A stretch of DNA of 64,000 nt from Micrococcales bacterium (GCA_016719135.1 JADKAV010000012.1:40141-104140), one strand, 5' to 3'; shown: positions 8,746 to 18,611, counted from the first letter of the stretch. Translations and numbers: made by a program. Notes: generated from the letters alone by a model not told the origin.

Positions 8746-8801
8746 GAGGGCGACGTTGTTGGGCGGTTGCGATGCCCGAAGTGCCCAACAACGTCGCCCT
8801 C
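8746..8801. repeat. Dispersed hairpin element, copy A
   Basis: Perfect 19-bp inverted repeat: arms 8746-8764 and 8783-8801, loop of 18 bases. The arm reads GAGGGCGACGTTGTTGGGC. The same arm with a different loop occurs at 58122-58177. It lies 25 bases past the stop of the ABC1-kinase gene, so it may end that transcript, but there is no U-tract. The rest of the 384-base gap (8442-8825) shows no gene or RNA I recognise; the part upstream of bfaA presumably carries its promoter. Confidence 0.85.
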
Positions 8802-8825
8802 GGCCGTTCGACCTCACCGTGCACC

Positions 8826-10166
8826 TCAAGGCCCGTCCGTCGGCGGCGAGTCTGTGGACAGCCCTTCGGCGAAGCCGGGCAGGTAGCGCATCAGTTCCGA
8901 GCGAACGGCAACCGTGGCGTTGAGCCCGCTGAGAACGCCCACCAGTCCGAGCCACACCCGATGAGTGAACAGCTGCTCGGCGGGCATGTTCATCTGCAGC
9001 GCAACCGCGAAGTCCGGATTACGCGGATCGTTGATCCGGCCGAACTCCGAGCGCAGCCATTCCCGGGAGTAGGTGAACGTCTCGTGTCGCGCCGGCTCAG
9101 TGAACGGCGACAGGTAGTCGGCGAGCTTGTCGACCTCCAACCGCCGGCCGGGACGAATGAACCCGTCGTCGCGCAATCGGCGTGCGACCGCGCGGTCGTC
9201 CCCGGCCAGCATCCCGGCGATAAGCCGACCGAACGTCTGCGGCAGCCCGCCGGGGGTCTGCAGGACGGATCCGAAATCCAGCACGCCGAGCCGGCCGTCG
9301 ACGAGCCGGAAGTTGCCCGGGTGCGGGTCGGTGTGCAGCAGCCCGACACGTCCCGGGCTGACCAGGAAGAAGCGCTGGTACAACTGCCCGGCGAGGTCGC
9401 GCTCGGATTTCTCACCGGTCAGTGCCAGTCGCGCGAAGTCGGTACCGCCGAGCCACTGCGAGATCATCACCCTGGACGTGGCCTCCAGCACGCGCGGAAC
9501 GGTGACCTCCGGGTCGTCCGCATAGGCCTCGGCGAACCGGTTCTGCCAGGTCGCCTCCTGCTGGTAGTCGAGTTCTTCGCCCAGCCGGGTGCGCAACTCC
9601 GCGACCAGCGGGGGCATCGCCATCCCGCGGGCCACCAGCGACGTGGCGCGCAAGGCGAACGACAGCGCGCGCACATCTGCGGCCATCACCTCGGCGATCC
9701 CGGGGTACTGCACTTTCACCGCGACATCGGTGCCGTCCACGAGTACGGCCCGGTGCACCTGGCCGATGGACGCGGCGGCGGCAGGGTGTTCATCGAAGGA
9801 TGCGAAACGGTCGCGCCAGTCAGGACCCAGGTCCTGGTGCAGAACGGGTTCCACCTCCGACAGCGGCAGCCCCGGGTTGTCCTGCTGCATCGCGGTCAGT
9901 GCCGTGCGCCAACTCCCGTCGGGATCCTGCGGGAACAGCGTTTCGACGGTCGACAGCAACTGCCCGGCCTTCAGCGCCCCGCCCTTGAGCTGGCCGAGGA
10001 CCCGCCGGGTGTCGGCGGCTGTGGCGGCCCGCGCGGTGTTGCTCAACTGGGTCCGGTCACCACCGCGCACCACCTGCCAGCGCACGCCCACCGACCTGCC
10101 GAGGGCGCGTACGGGCAGCATGGAGATCGCCGTCGAGCGGCGCAGGGTGGACCGGGACACGGGCAC
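8826..10166 (-). CDS. ABC1/UbiB-family atypical kinase
   Basis: 446 residues. Family motifs are present: [13 protein letters not shown] (the KxGQ signature), the Ala-rich [13 protein letters not shown] nucleotide loop, VAVKVQYPG with the catalytic-lysine context, [11 protein letters not shown] (catalytic loop) and VLDFGSV (metal-binding DFG). UbiB-type proteins are ATPases acting on quinone or lipid metabolism. No other quinone gene is nearby, so the target is unknown. A putative terminator-like repeat follows the stop. A run of Arg near the N-terminus makes the exact start uncertain. Confidence 0.88.
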   Translation of the reverse strand: MPVSRSTLRRSTAISMLPVRALGRSVGVRWQVVRGGDRTQLSNTARAATAADTRRVLGQLKGGALKAGQLLSTVETLFPQDPDGSWRTALTAMQQDNPGLPLSEVEPVLHQDLGPDWRDRFASFDEHPAAAASIGQVHRAVLVDGTDVAVKVQYPGIAEVMAADVRALSFALRATSLVARGMAMPPLVAELRTRLGEELDYQQEATWQNRFAEAYADDPEVTVPRVLEATSRVMISQWLGGTDFARLALTGEKSERDLAGQLYQRFFLVSPGRVGLLHTDPHPGNFRLVDGRLGVLDFGSVLQTPGGLPQTFGRLIAGMLAGDDRAVARRLRDDGFIRPGRRLEVDKLADYLSPFTEPARHETFTYSREWLRSEFGRINDPRNPDFAVALQMNMPAEQLFTHRVWLGLVGVLSGLNATVAVRSELMRYLPGFAEGLSTDSPPTDGP

Positions 10167-10202
10167 CAGTCCAGTATCGCGCGCAGCCGCCGTCGTCCGT
10201 GG

Positions 10203-10982
10203 TCACTGCACCAGCGCTGCCAGCCCTTCGGTACCGGCAGCCACCGCCGCGCAGTAGAACCTGACCCAGGCGGCGACGGCTTCGGGCTGCCCCGTGGCGT
10301 ACCCCCGCAATGTGCGGGCATAGGTCGTCCGCCCTTGGGTATGCACTCCCGCCTCGGGCACCGACCAGTTGTCGGGGTCGATGCCGCGGCCCGCGAGGAC
10401 CAGGCGGTCGACGGCGCGGGCCACCAATCCGCTGCCGTAGGTGAACGGCTGCAGTGTCATCAGTTCGGCGTGGACCACCGCCGCGACCACCAGCGCCGGC
10501 GCCGACGTGGGCGCCGTGATCCGTTGGGCCAACGCCGTCAGCCGGGCAGGGACCTCCTGCGGCGTCGGGCTTGTACCGAGGTGCAGCGGATCCTGCGGCT
10601 CACCGGTACGGGGTCGTCCCACAACCTCGGGTGTGACCGGCACGGCGACCAGTGTGTGCATCTTCGCCAGCGCCTGCAACGGGGCGCGCTCCCAGACCGG
10701 GCCCAACGAAGGCAGTTCGGCGTACATCGCGACCACACCCGATGCCGCCCTGCCCATCGCGGTGTCGTCGCCGGCCTGCCCCGCCTCCCAGACCTTCCAC
10801 TCGATCTCGATCCCGTCGATCCCCGCCGAACTGGCAGCACCGGCCAGTGCCGAGCGCCGGGACAGCTCCGAAGCGGCGCCGCGCAACTTCCGGTCCCACA
10901 GCATCGCGTCGAAGGCCGCACGGGAGGAATCGGCGGTTTCTTCGACCTCGGGCAGCGCGGTCACCGCAGCGAATACGTCCAC
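10203..10982 (-). CDS. Degenerate Fic-domain protein
   Basis: 259 residues from GTG 10982. Residues 171-190 align with the Fic helix, but the signature HPFxDGNGRxxR reads [12 protein letters not shown] (178-189): the catalytic His is Gln, Asp is Tyr, Asn is Ser and the first Arg is Leu. Near residue 51 SSAGIDGIE resembles the inhibitory SxxxEG region, also altered. AMP-transfer activity is therefore unlikely. Homologues in actinobacteria are often labelled oxidoreductase without evidence. It is divergent from acs, an arrangement that may reflect shared control. Fold call is moderate; function is unknown. Confidence 0.6.
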   Translation of the reverse strand: MDVFAAVTALPEVEETADSSRAAFDAMLWDRKLRGAASELSRRSALAGAASSAGIDGIEIEWKVWEAGQAGDDTAMGRAASGVVAMYAELPSLGPVWERAPLQALAKMHTLVAVPVTPEVVGRPRTGEPQDPLHLGTSPTPQEVPARLTALAQRITAPTSAPALVVAAVVHAELMTLQPFTYGSGLVARAVDRLVLAGRGIDPDNWSVPEAGVHTQGRTTYARTLRGYATGQPEAVAAWVRFYCAAVAAGTEGLAALVQ

Positions 10983-11040
10983 CCGTCCGACGCTACGTGG
11001 GCCACGATCCGCTGTTGTCAGGTGGTGCTGACCGACGCCT

Positions 11041-11077
11041 GTCCTGCTGGGGTCGGCGCGCAGCAACCCCGCAGGAC
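11041..11077. other. Hairpin in the divergent acs leader region
   Basis: Arms 11041-11053 and 11066-11077 pair over 12 bp with one bulged T and a 12-base loop. It lies about 70 bases upstream of the acs start and within the divergent promoter region. It could be a leader structure or a regulator site; nothing more can be said. Confidence 0.35.
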
Positions 11078-11143
11078 TGGTCCGACCCCGCTTGCACCTA
11101 CGTGCCATCACCTGATCGGATAGGAGAAACCCAGGGAGGTCGC

Positions 11144-13088
11144 ATGTCCGACGAGGCACTCGAGAACTTGCTGCACGAGAACCGGGTGTTCCCGCCTGAT
11201 CCGCAGTTCGCCGCGTCGGCGAACGCGACCGCCGAACTCTACGACCAAGCCGAGGCCGACAGGTTGGGCTTCTGGGACACCCAGGCACGGCGGCTGCAAT
11301 GGCAGACGCCCTGGGAGCAAACACTCGACTGGTCCGATGCGCCCTTCGCCAAGTGGTTCGTCGGGGGGCGCCTCAATGTGGCTGTGAACTGCGTGGACCG
11401 CCATGTCACCGCAGGTTTCGGGGGGCAAGGTCGCCATCCACTTCGAGGGCGAACCCGGGGACACGCGCACGGTCACCTACGCGGATCTGCAGGAGCAGGT
11501 GAACAAAGCCGCGAACGTGCTCACCGACCTCGGGGTCCGCGCCGGTGACCGGGTGGCCATCTACCTGCCGATGATCCCGGAAGCCGCGATCTCGATGCTG
11601 GCGTGCGCCCGCATCGGCGCGGTGCACTCGGTGGTGTTCGGTGGGTTCAGCGCTGAGGCACTGCGCAGCCGGATCGACGACGCCGAAGCCAAGCTCGTGA
11701 TCACCGCCGACGGCGGCTACCGGCGGGGATCGCCCGCCGTGCTCAAACCCGCGGTCGACGAGGCCGTCGCCCAATGCCCGTCGGTGGACAACGTCCTGGT
11801 GGTCCGGCGCACCGGACAGGAAGTCGCGTGGACAGACAAAGACCTCTGGTGGCACGAGACCGTCGATGCAGCCAGCCCGGATCACAGCGCTGAGGCCTTC
11901 GACAGCGAGCACCCGCTGTTCATCCTCTACACCTCCGGCACCACCGGTAAACCGAAGGGGATCCTGCACACCACCGGCGGCTACCTGACGCAGACCGCGT
12001 ACACGCACTACAACGTGTTCGACCTCAAGGACGGCGACGTCTACTGGTGCACCGCGGACGTCGGCTGGGTCACCGGCCACAGTTACATCGTGTACGGACC
12101 ATTAGCCAATGGCGCCACGCAGGTGATGTACGAAGGCACCCCCGACACCCCGCACAAGGGTCGCTGGTGGGAGATCGTGCAGAAGTACGGTGTCAGCCTG
12201 CTGTACACGGCACCGACCGCGATCCGGACCTTCATGAAGTGGGGCAACGACATCCCGGCGCAGTTCGACCTGTCCAGCCTGCGCCTGCTGGGCAGCGTGG
12301 GTGAGCCGATCAACCCCGAGGCCTGGATCTGGTACCGCGACCACATCGGCGGAGGCGACGTGCCCATCGTGGACACCTGGTGGCAGACGGAGACCGGCGC
12401 GATGATGATCAGCCCGTTGCCGGGGGTGACCGCGTGCAAACCGGGCTCCGCGATGCGCCCACTGCCGGGGATCAGCGCCGACGTGGTCGACGACATGGGC
12501 GAACCGGTGGGGCCCGGCGGTGGTGGCTACCTGGTGCTGAGCAAGCCGTGGCCGGCGATGCTGCGCGGGATCTGGGGCGACGACCAGCGCTACAAGGACA
12601 CCTACTGGCTGCGATGGCCGCAGTACTACTTCGCCGGGGACGGGGCGAAGTACGACCAGGACGGCGCGATCTGGCTGCTGGGCCGCGTCGACGACGTCAT
12701 GAACGTGTCGGGTCACCGGATTTCCACCACCGAGGTGGAGTCCGCGCTGGTTTCGCACCCGCTGGTCGCCGAGGCCGCCGTGGTGGGCGCCACCGACGAG
12801 ATGACCGGCCAGGGCATCGTGGCGTTCGTCATCCTGCGCAGCGACATGCAAGCCGGGGACGATGCCGTTGCCCAACTGCGCCAACACGTCTCCCAGGAGA
12901 TCGGTCCCATCGCCAAACCGCGCCAGATCATGCTGGTCGCCGAACTGCCGAAGACCCGTTCGGGCAAGATCATGCGCCGCCTCCTGCGCGACGTGGCCGA
13001 ACACCGAAGCCTGGGTGATGTGACGACGCTGGCCGACCCGGCCGTGATGAACCTGATCAGTGAGGGCCTCAGCCACGGTGACGACTAA
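11144..13088 (+). CDS. acs: Acetyl-CoA synthetase, interrupted by a +1 frameshift
   Basis: Start ATG 11144 after AGGGAGG. The first 90 residues ([16 protein letters not shown] to [11 protein letters not shown]) are in one frame and the rest in the next; the change falls at the six-G run 11420-11425. With five G the sequence reads [17 protein letters not shown], as in normal Acs, giving 647 residues. Motifs are [13 protein letters not shown], the adenylate-site WWQTETG and the C-terminal acetylation loop [10 protein letters not shown]. It activates acetate with CoA and ATP. The extra G may be a sequencing error, a real mutation or a slippery site. It corresponds to Rv3667. Confidence 0.9.
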
Positions 13089-14382
13089 CGAACAGCGGCA
13101 ATCGGCAGACGTGTTCGAGCAACTGCCGCTGACCGAACGCGTCTGGGTCCTGCGCCAGTTGCGCGACGAGACCGTCGGTGGCGGGCTGCTCATCATGGCC
13201 GCGCTGATCGCCCTGATCCTGGCGAACTCCCCCTGGGGCGACGCCTATCAGGAGCTCAGCGATTTCACGATCGGTCCGGAGGCGCTGAACCTCAACCTGA
13301 GTCTGGACAAGTGGGCCGCCGACGGACTTCTCGCGGTGTTCTTCTTCGTCGCCGGACTCGAGCTCAAGCATGAGTTGGTCAAGGGTTCGTTGAGCAAGCT
13401 GTCGCAGGCGGCGGTGCCTGTGGCTGCCGCACTGGGCGGCATGATCGTCCCCGCGGCCATCTACGCCGCGGTCAACCTCTCAGCCACCGACGGTGATCCC
13501 GGCGGCTGGGGGATCCCGATGGCCACGGACATCGCGTTCGCGTTGGCGGTGCTGGCTGTGGCCGGTCGCCGGCTGCCGGTGGCCCTGCGCGCCTTCCTGC
13601 TGACGCTGGCGGTGGTCGACGACCTCGGAGCGATCACCGTGATCGCGATCTTCTACTCCGACAAGTTCGAGCCACTGGCTTTCGCCGCCTCCCTGCTGTG
13701 CATGCTCGGGTACTGGTTGGCCCAGCGCGCGCGCATCACCTCACCGCTGGTGTATCTGCCCCTGGCATTCCTCGCCTGGGCCTTCATGCACGAGGCGGGG
13801 GTACATGCGACCGTGGCCGGTGTCGCGCTGGCGATGCTCACCCGGATCAAGGAGGACCCCGGCGAGCACGAGGCGCCCGCCGAGCGTGTTCAGCACATCG
13901 TTCACCCCATCTCCGCAGGGTTCTGCATCCCGGTGTTCGCGTTCTTCGCCGCGGGTATCGATCTTCGGGGACAGAGCCTGACCACGGCGTTCGAGTACCC
14001 GGTGGCCATCGGCGTGATCCTGGGACTGGTCGTCGGCAAGCCGATCGGCGTACTGCTCGGGGCCTGGTTCACCGCACGGTTCACACGGGCCTCGTTGGCC
14101 AAGGGGCTGTCCTGGCTGGACATCACCGCCGTCGGCATGCTCGCCGGGATCGGCTTCACCGTCTCCCTGCTGATCGCCGAGCTCGCCTTCGACGATGGCA
14201 GCGAGACCCAGGAGTACGCCAAGATCGCCATCTTCGCCGCCAGCGTCATTTCCGCGTTCTTCGCGATCATCGCCTTGCGCATCCGGGCGCGCTCCTACCG
14301 GCAGATGTACGACGTGGACGAACGCGACGACGACCAAGATGGGATTCCGGACATCTACCAGACCGAGCGCGGACTACCCTGA
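13078..14382 (+). CDS. nhaA: Na+/H+ antiporter NhaA
   Basis: About 434 residues with some twelve hydrophobic segments. Diagnostic stretches are [30 protein letters not shown] (the ion-binding Asp region), [13 protein letters not shown] with the paired Asp, and [16 protein letters not shown]. It exchanges sodium for protons across the membrane. The GTG at 13078 overlaps acs by 11 bases; GTG 13060 is an alternative. A short acidic tail ([14 protein letters not shown]) follows the last helix. Confidence 0.93.
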   Translation: MTTNEQRQSADVFEQLPLTERVWVLRQLRDETVGGGLLIMAALIALILANSPWGDAYQELSDFTIGPEALNLNLSLDKWAADGLLAVFFFVAGLELKHELVKGSLSKLSQAAVPVAAALGGMIVPAAIYAAVNLSATDGDPGGWGIPMATDIAFALAVLAVAGRRLPVALRAFLLTLAVVDDLGAITVIAIFYSDKFEPLAFAASLLCMLGYWLAQRARITSPLVYLPLAFLAWAFMHEAGVHATVAGVALAMLTRIKEDPGEHEAPAERVQHIVHPISAGFCIPVFAFFAAGIDLRGQSLTTAFEYPVAIGVILGLVVGKPIGVLLGAWFTARFTRASLAKGLSWLDITAVGMLAGIGFTVSLLIAELAFDDGSETQEYAKIAIFAASVISAFFAIIALRIRARSYRQMYDVDERDDDQDGIPDIYQTERGLP

Positions 14383-14386
14383 TCCC

Positions 14387-14776
14387 ATGGCGATTACCGA
14401 GAAGCAGACCGACCCGGGCATCATCGAGCTGGTGCGGTCGGCGGCTGCCGACACCACCGAGTTGGTCAAGCAGCAGATCGAACTGACCAAGGCCGAGGTC
14501 AAGGAGAGCGTCAAGACCGCTGGCTCGTCGTTCGGCATGATCGCGGTGGGGTTGTTCATCCTGCTGCTGGGCGTGATCTTCCTGCTCGTGACCCTCGCGT
14601 ACGTGCTGGTGCAACTGGGTCTTCAGGTCTGGGCCGGTTTCGGCATCGTCACCCTGGTGCTGCTGCTGGTCGGCGGGATCATCGCCCTGGTCGGGATCCG
14701 GCGCTCGAAGACAATTCACGGCCCCGAACGTTCGATGGCCGCCCTCGAGGCGACCAAATCCACGTTCAGCGGCTGA
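14387..14776 (+). CDS. Phage-holin-family superfamily III-like membrane protein (DUF1469)
   Basis: 129 residues. An amphipathic N-terminal helix (ELVRSAAADTTELVKQQIEL) is followed by two membrane segments (about 50-75 and 82-105) separated by a Gln/Trp turn. This is the layout of the actinobacterial holin-like family and of Rv3669, which occupies the same position. Despite the name there is no phage context here. It starts four bases after nhaA ends and four bases before the hydrolase, so the three genes form one operon. Confidence 0.75.
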   Translation: MAITEKQTDPGIIELVRSAAADTTELVKQQIELTKAEVKESVKTAGSSFGMIAVGLFILLLGVIFLLVTLAYVLVQLGLQVWAGFGIVTLVLLLVGGIIALVGIRRSKTIHGPERSMAALEATKSTFSG

Positions 14777-14780
14777 CGGG

Positions 14781-15698
14781 GTGCCTCTTGCGGTCACGCC
14801 GTACGAGGCGATCCACGCGCAGGGGCCGTGGACCCACCGACTCGTTCCGGCCAACGGTGCGCAGTTCCACCTCGTAGAGGCGGGCCAGGGCCCGCTGGTC
14901 ATCCTGTTGCACGGGTTTCCCCAGTTCTGGTGGACCTGGCGGGAGTACCTGCCCGCGCTGGCCGCGGCCGGCTATCGGGCGGCGGCCATGGACCTGCGCG
15001 GATACGGTGGCTCCGACCACTCCCCGCGCGGCTACGACCCCACCACGTTGTCCAATGATGTCTTGGGAGTCATTGCTTGCCTCGGCGAACCGTCGGCCGT
15101 CATCGTCGGTCACGGCTGGGGCGCACACATCGGATGGACCGCGGCGCGGCGCTCGCGGATGGTGACCGGGCTGACCGCTATCTCCGCGCCCCACCCGGTG
15201 CGTCTACGGGAGTCGGCGCGCCAGCAGCCGCAGTTCCAGGCGTGGCGGTACGCCTTGCGCTACCAGTGGCCGTGGCTTCCCGAGCGGGACTTCGCCACGG
15301 ACAATGCTTTGCGGGTCGCGGAGGTCCTGGAGTCCTGGTCGATCCAGCGGCAGTGGCTCACCCCCGAGGTCTCCGACCGCTTCCGGGCGGCGTTCCTCAT
15401 AGGCAACACCGCGCACTGCGCGATGGAGTACCACCGATGGGCCTGGCGCAGTTACGTGCGCGCCGATGGCCGCCGGTTCAACACCTTGATGGCCGCGGAG
15501 CCGATCCAGCAACCGGTCCTGCACATCCACGGCCGACAGGACCCCACCGTCCTGGCAGCCACGACTACCGGCAGCGGCGACTACGTGGCGGGGCCCTACG
15601 ATTTGGCGCCGATCGACGAGTGTGGGCATTTTCCGCACGAGGAGCGCCCGGAGGTCGTGCTGCCGATGCTGCTGGAGTGGCTGGCCGCGCACGGGTAG
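14781..15698 (+). CDS. Alpha/beta hydrolase, epoxide-hydrolase-like, nucleophile replaced
   Basis: 305 residues with the epoxide hydrolase framework: LLHGFPQFWWTWR (HGxP oxyanion motif, residues 44-47), MDLRGYGGSD and a C-terminal ECGHFPHEERPE with the catalytic His. The nucleophile elbow reads VGHGWGA, so the usual Asp of GHDWG is Gly112. Unless another residue serves, classical epoxide hydrolysis is not expected. Position matches ephE (Rv3670) beside marP. GTG 14781 follows the holin-like gene by four bases. Confidence 0.78.
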   Translation: MPLAVTPYEAIHAQGPWTHRLVPANGAQFHLVEAGQGPLVILLHGFPQFWWTWREYLPALAAAGYRAAAMDLRGYGGSDHSPRGYDPTTLSNDVLGVIACLGEPSAVIVGHGWGAHIGWTAARRSRMVTGLTAISAPHPVRLRESARQQPQFQAWRYALRYQWPWLPERDFATDNALRVAEVLESWSIQRQWLTPEVSDRFRAAFLIGNTAHCAMEYHRWAWRSYVRADGRRFNTLMAAEPIQQPVLHIHGRQDPTVLAATTTGSGDYVAGPYDLAPIDECGHFPHEERPEVVLPMLLEWLAAHG

Positions 15699-15732
15699 GC
15701 GACTCGCCAGTCGGTGCAGATAGCGCCAGCCT

Positions 15733-15855
15733 GCACAGCCGTTGGACTTACGCACAACCGTTGGACATCGGTACAGCCGTTGGACTTGGACGGCCCGCGC
15801 ACCTCCAACGCCGGTACCCAACTCCAACATCCGTACCCAACTCCAACGCCTGTGC
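15733..15855. repeat. Mirror array of six 19-nt units between convergent genes
   Basis: Three direct units (15733-15751, 15752-15770, 15771-15789; type GTACAGCCGTTGGACTTGG) are followed by a 9-base spacer and three units of the same family on the opposite strand (15799-15817, 15818-15836, 15837-15855; type CCAACTCCAACGCCTGTGC). Adjacent units agree at about 14-16 of 19 bases. The array fills most of the gap between the hydrolase and marP, which end toward each other. It could act as a bidirectional terminator or a binding array. Confidence 0.85.
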
Positions 15856-15892
15856 TCACCATCAGGCCGCGGCCCACCAGCCGAAGGACTCT

Positions 15893-17080
15893 CTACGGCG
15901 AGCAGGTCCCGGTCTCGACCGGGATGTTGCGGTCGGAGGCGTTACGCAGGGCCTGGCCCACACTCTTGTTCGTCAGCGCGAACCCGGTTCGCTTGTACTG
16001 CTGTGAACTGGCGAAGATGACACCGGCGTACCGTCCGTCGCGAGTGAGCAGCGGACCGCCGGAGTTGCCCGGGATGACCCGGCCACGCACGACGAAGATC
16101 TCGCGGGGTTTTGTGGGTTTGCCGTAGATGTTGTCGGAGAACACCGGGCTCTCGGAGGTGCGGGTGACGATGCGCGCGCTGCGCAGATCCAGCGGGCCGC
16201 CTCCCGGGTAGCCGGCGATGATCGCCGGGTCGGCGTCCTGCACTTGCCGGGAGGCCTCCAGCGGTCTGACACCGAGGCCGGGGACGAACAGCACTGCGAG
16301 ATCGAGGTCGGCGTTGAAGTACACCACGTCAGCGCCCCATGAACGGCCGTCGGAGGCCACGACCCGGACCTGACTCATCCCAGCCACGACATGGGCGTTG
16401 GTGGCGATGCGGTCGGTGGTGTACACAAATCCCGAACCCGTCGAGCCCTGGCCACATGCGGGCGTGGGGCCGGAGACGCGCAGCACGGATTGGCTGGCGA
16501 CAACGGCGGCATCCGACACGTTCTTGGGCGGCTTGGGCACCTTGTTGCCGGGCAGGCCTTCGAGGCCGAAGAAGACTTCCGGCAGATGCACCTGGTCCAG
16601 CAGTTGGCGCACCGAGTACGCCAAGTCGGTGGCCTGTGACGGAGCGAGGCGCTCGACCTGCTGCAGCAGCGCCGAGGAGCGCACCGCCGACGCCAGTGTG
16701 GGGGAAGGCAGGGACGCCACGGTGGCAGCCACCAGCCACATCGCGATGAGCCCGGCGAACAGGCTCATCACAGCGCCGGCCGCAGCATCCACGATGCGGG
16801 CGGGTCCCACCTGCAGCGCCATCCACAGCGGACGTCCCAGGGTGACCACAAGAGCGTTGCCCAAGCCCACTCCGGCGAGCACCACACCGACACTGATCGC
16901 GGCGGCGGCCGGGCCCAGTGCGCCGAGGTTGTTCAAGATCCAGGGAAGGCTGGCTGCGGCGAGCAGTCCGCCGCCGATGGTGCCCACCAGGGACAGCGCG
17001 CTGCGCACCAACCCCTGATGCCACCCGATGAGGGCGACCATGAGCAGCACGCCGAGGATGATCAGATCCACTATCCCCAT
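15893..17080 (-). CDS. marP: Membrane-anchored serine protease MarP
   Basis: 395 residues: four N-terminal membrane segments (about 1-20, 28-50, 58-80, 100-122) then a chymotrypsin-like periplasmic domain. The triad is His230 (ATNAHVV), Asp260 (DLDLAVL) and Ser340 (IPGNSGGPLL); Cys209 and Cys393 match the disulfide of M. tuberculosis MarP. The mycobacterial enzyme protects against acid and oxidative stress by processing peptidoglycan hydrolase RipA. ATG 17080 was chosen because it starts the first membrane helix; an upstream in-frame ATG would add 28 unlike residues. The NUDIX gene ends 28 bases upstream. Confidence 0.92.
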   Translation of the reverse strand: MGIVDLIILGVLLMVALIGWHQGLVRSALSLVGTIGGGLLAAASLPWILNNLGALGPAAAAISVGVVLAGVGLGNALVVTLGRPLWMALQVGPARIVDAAAGAVMSLFAGLIAMWLVAATVASLPSPTLASAVRSSALLQQVERLAPSQATDLAYSVRQLLDQVHLPEVFFGLEGLPGNKVPKPPKNVSDAAVVASQSVLRVSGPTPACGQGSTGSGFVYTTDRIATNAHVVAGMSQVRVVASDGRSWGADVVYFNADLDLAVLFVPGLGVRPLEASRQVQDADPAIIAGYPGGGPLDLRSARIVTRTSESPVFSDNIYGKPTKPREIFVVRGRVIPGNSGGPLLTRDGRYAGVIFASSQQYKRTGFALTNKSVGQALRNASDRNIPVETGTCSP

Positions 17081-17108
17081 GGGGTGATCCGATCGCGCGA
17101 GGCCGTCA

Positions 17109-17774
17109 TCATGTCCATCCGATGTCCACGATACGTCCCGGATCCCAAGCGCGCTCCCAACCACCGAGCGCGAGGATGCGGTCCAGCAGGTGGGCGGTGA
17201 ATCCCCAGACCAACATGTCGTGCACGGTGAAGCCGGGACCGATGTACCCGCTGGGGTGCCGAACGTTCACCCGGTTGCCGGGATCGGTGAGTTCGGCGAT
17301 GGGGACCCGGTGCACGTCGGACACCTCCGCGGGATCCATCGCGCTGACTGGTGTGGGTTTGCGCCACCAGCCCAGAACCGGGGTCACCACGAAACCGCTG
17401 GGCGGCAGCCAGACGTCCGGCAGGCAGTGCAGGACGTCCACCCCGGACGGTTCGAGACCGGTCTCCTCCTGCGCCTCGCGTAAGGCTGCTCCCACCGGCC
17501 CGTGGTCCTCGGGGTCCTCAGCCCCACCGGGGAACGCGGGCTGACCGGCGTGCGAGCGCATGTCCTGCGCGCGCTGGATGAGTAGCACGTCCGGGCCGTC
17601 ATCGCCATCGCCGAACAGGATCAGCACCGCCGAACGGCGACCCGACTCATCCGGCGGGGAGAACCGGGCCAGTTCTTGCGGGTCGAGGTCGCGGGTGGCC
17701 ACCACGAGCGGCCGGAGCCACCCCGGGACATCCGCCGGTGACTCCTGCTGGCTGTGCGCACCTCCCCAGCTCAT
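17109..17774 (-). CDS. NUDIX hydrolase, CoA-pyrophosphatase-like (Rv3672c-like)
   Basis: 221 residues. The Nudix box is GGAEDPEDHGPVGAALREAQ followed by EETGL, and the preceding QRAQDMRSHAGQPAFPGG resembles the NuCoA motif of NudL-type enzymes (RSHxGQ, normally with acidic residues). Such enzymes cleave CoA or acyl-CoA to phosphopantetheine. ATG 17774 overlaps the nth stop by four bases (ATGA). No thioredoxin-like gene lies between it and nth, unlike M. tuberculosis. Confidence 0.85.
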   Translation of the reverse strand: MSWGGAHSQQESPADVPGWLRPLVVATRDLDPQELARFSPPDESGRRSAVLILFGDGDDGPDVLLIQRAQDMRSHAGQPAFPGGAEDPEDHGPVGAALREAQEETGLEPSGVDVLHCLPDVWLPPSGFVVTPVLGWWRKPTPVSAMDPAEVSDVHRVPIAELTDPGNRVNVRHPSGYIGPGFTVHDMLVWGFTAHLLDRILALGGWERAWDPGRIVDIGWT

Positions 17775-18463
17775 GGCCGCTTGATCATCTTCTCCGCGCG
17801 GACCGGGTCCTGTTCGCCCAGATCGCGCGAGGGGCACAAGCGGGCCACCGGACATGCCCCACACGCCGGTTTGCGGGCGAAGCAGCAACGACGACCGTGG
17901 AAGATCAATCGATGCGAGACCATGGTGCGGTCCTTGCGCGGGAACAGCGCGTCGAGGGCGTACTCGATGCGAACCGGATCGGTCTGCGTGGTCCATCCCA
18001 GCCGCTGCGAAAGCCTGGACACATGGGTGTCCACGGTGAATCCCGGCTGGTCGAACGCGTTGCCCCGCACGACATGCGCGGTCTTGCGCCCCACTCCGGG
18101 CAGAGTCGTCAGCGCCGACATGGGCCGCGGGATCTGTCCGTGGTACTTCTCGCAGACGCGGGCAGCCATCGCCTGCAAAGATGCGGCCTTGTTGCGGAAG
18201 AAGCCGGTGGAGCGGATGATCTGCTCGAGGTCGGCCCGGTCCGCGGCGGCCAGTGCGACCGGATCCGGATACCGCTCGAACAGGGTCGGCGTCACCTGGT
18301 TGACCCGCTCGTCGGTGCATTGCGCGCTGAGGATCGTGGCCACCAGCAATTCGTACGCGTCGCGGAAATCGAGTTCGCAGTGCGCGTCGGGATAGACCTG
18401 TTGCAGGATCCGGTCCACGGCTCGGGCTCTGCGTACCAGCGCGACCGGGGGACGTTGTTCCAC
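17771..18463 (-). CDS. nth: Endonuclease III, base-excision DNA glycosylase/AP lyase
   Basis: 230 residues from GTG 18463. LLVATILSAQCTDERVNQVTP is typical of the N-terminus. The helix-hairpin-helix reads LPGVGRKTAHVV with the catalytic Lys, and VDTHVSRLSQRLG carries the catalytic Asp. The C-terminal iron-sulfur loop CFARKPACGACPVARLC has the spacing C-x6-C-x2-C-x5-C for a [4Fe-4S] cluster. It removes oxidised pyrimidines. An ATG further upstream (18514) exists but adds residues unlike the family. Confidence 0.94.
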   Translation of the reverse strand: MEQRPPVALVRRARAVDRILQQVYPDAHCELDFRDAYELLVATILSAQCTDERVNQVTPTLFERYPDPVALAAADRADLEQIIRSTGFFRNKAASLQAMAARVCEKYHGQIPRPMSALTTLPGVGRKTAHVVRGNAFDQPGFTVDTHVSRLSQRLGWTTQTDPVRIEYALDALFPRKDRTMVSHRLIFHGRRCCFARKPACGACPVARLCPSRDLGEQDPVRAEKMIKRP

Positions 18464-18611
18464 CGCCCCAGGGTACGCGCCCGGGGCGTCGAGATTCCGG
18501 CCACCGTTGGGCATCGGCCCGTGCGACGCCACCCGGTCGGAGGACACCCGTTGGGTGCAACCACACGATCGAGTGGTCAGGCTGACCGGTGATCGGGCCG
18601 ATAGTGCCAGC

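Noticed and set aside
14387..14776. Prophage holin
   Set aside because: No phage genes nearby, and the same gene is conserved beside the EphE and MarP genes in mycobacteria.
15733..15855. CRISPR array
   Set aside because: Units are contiguous without spacers, half are inverted, and no cas gene is present.
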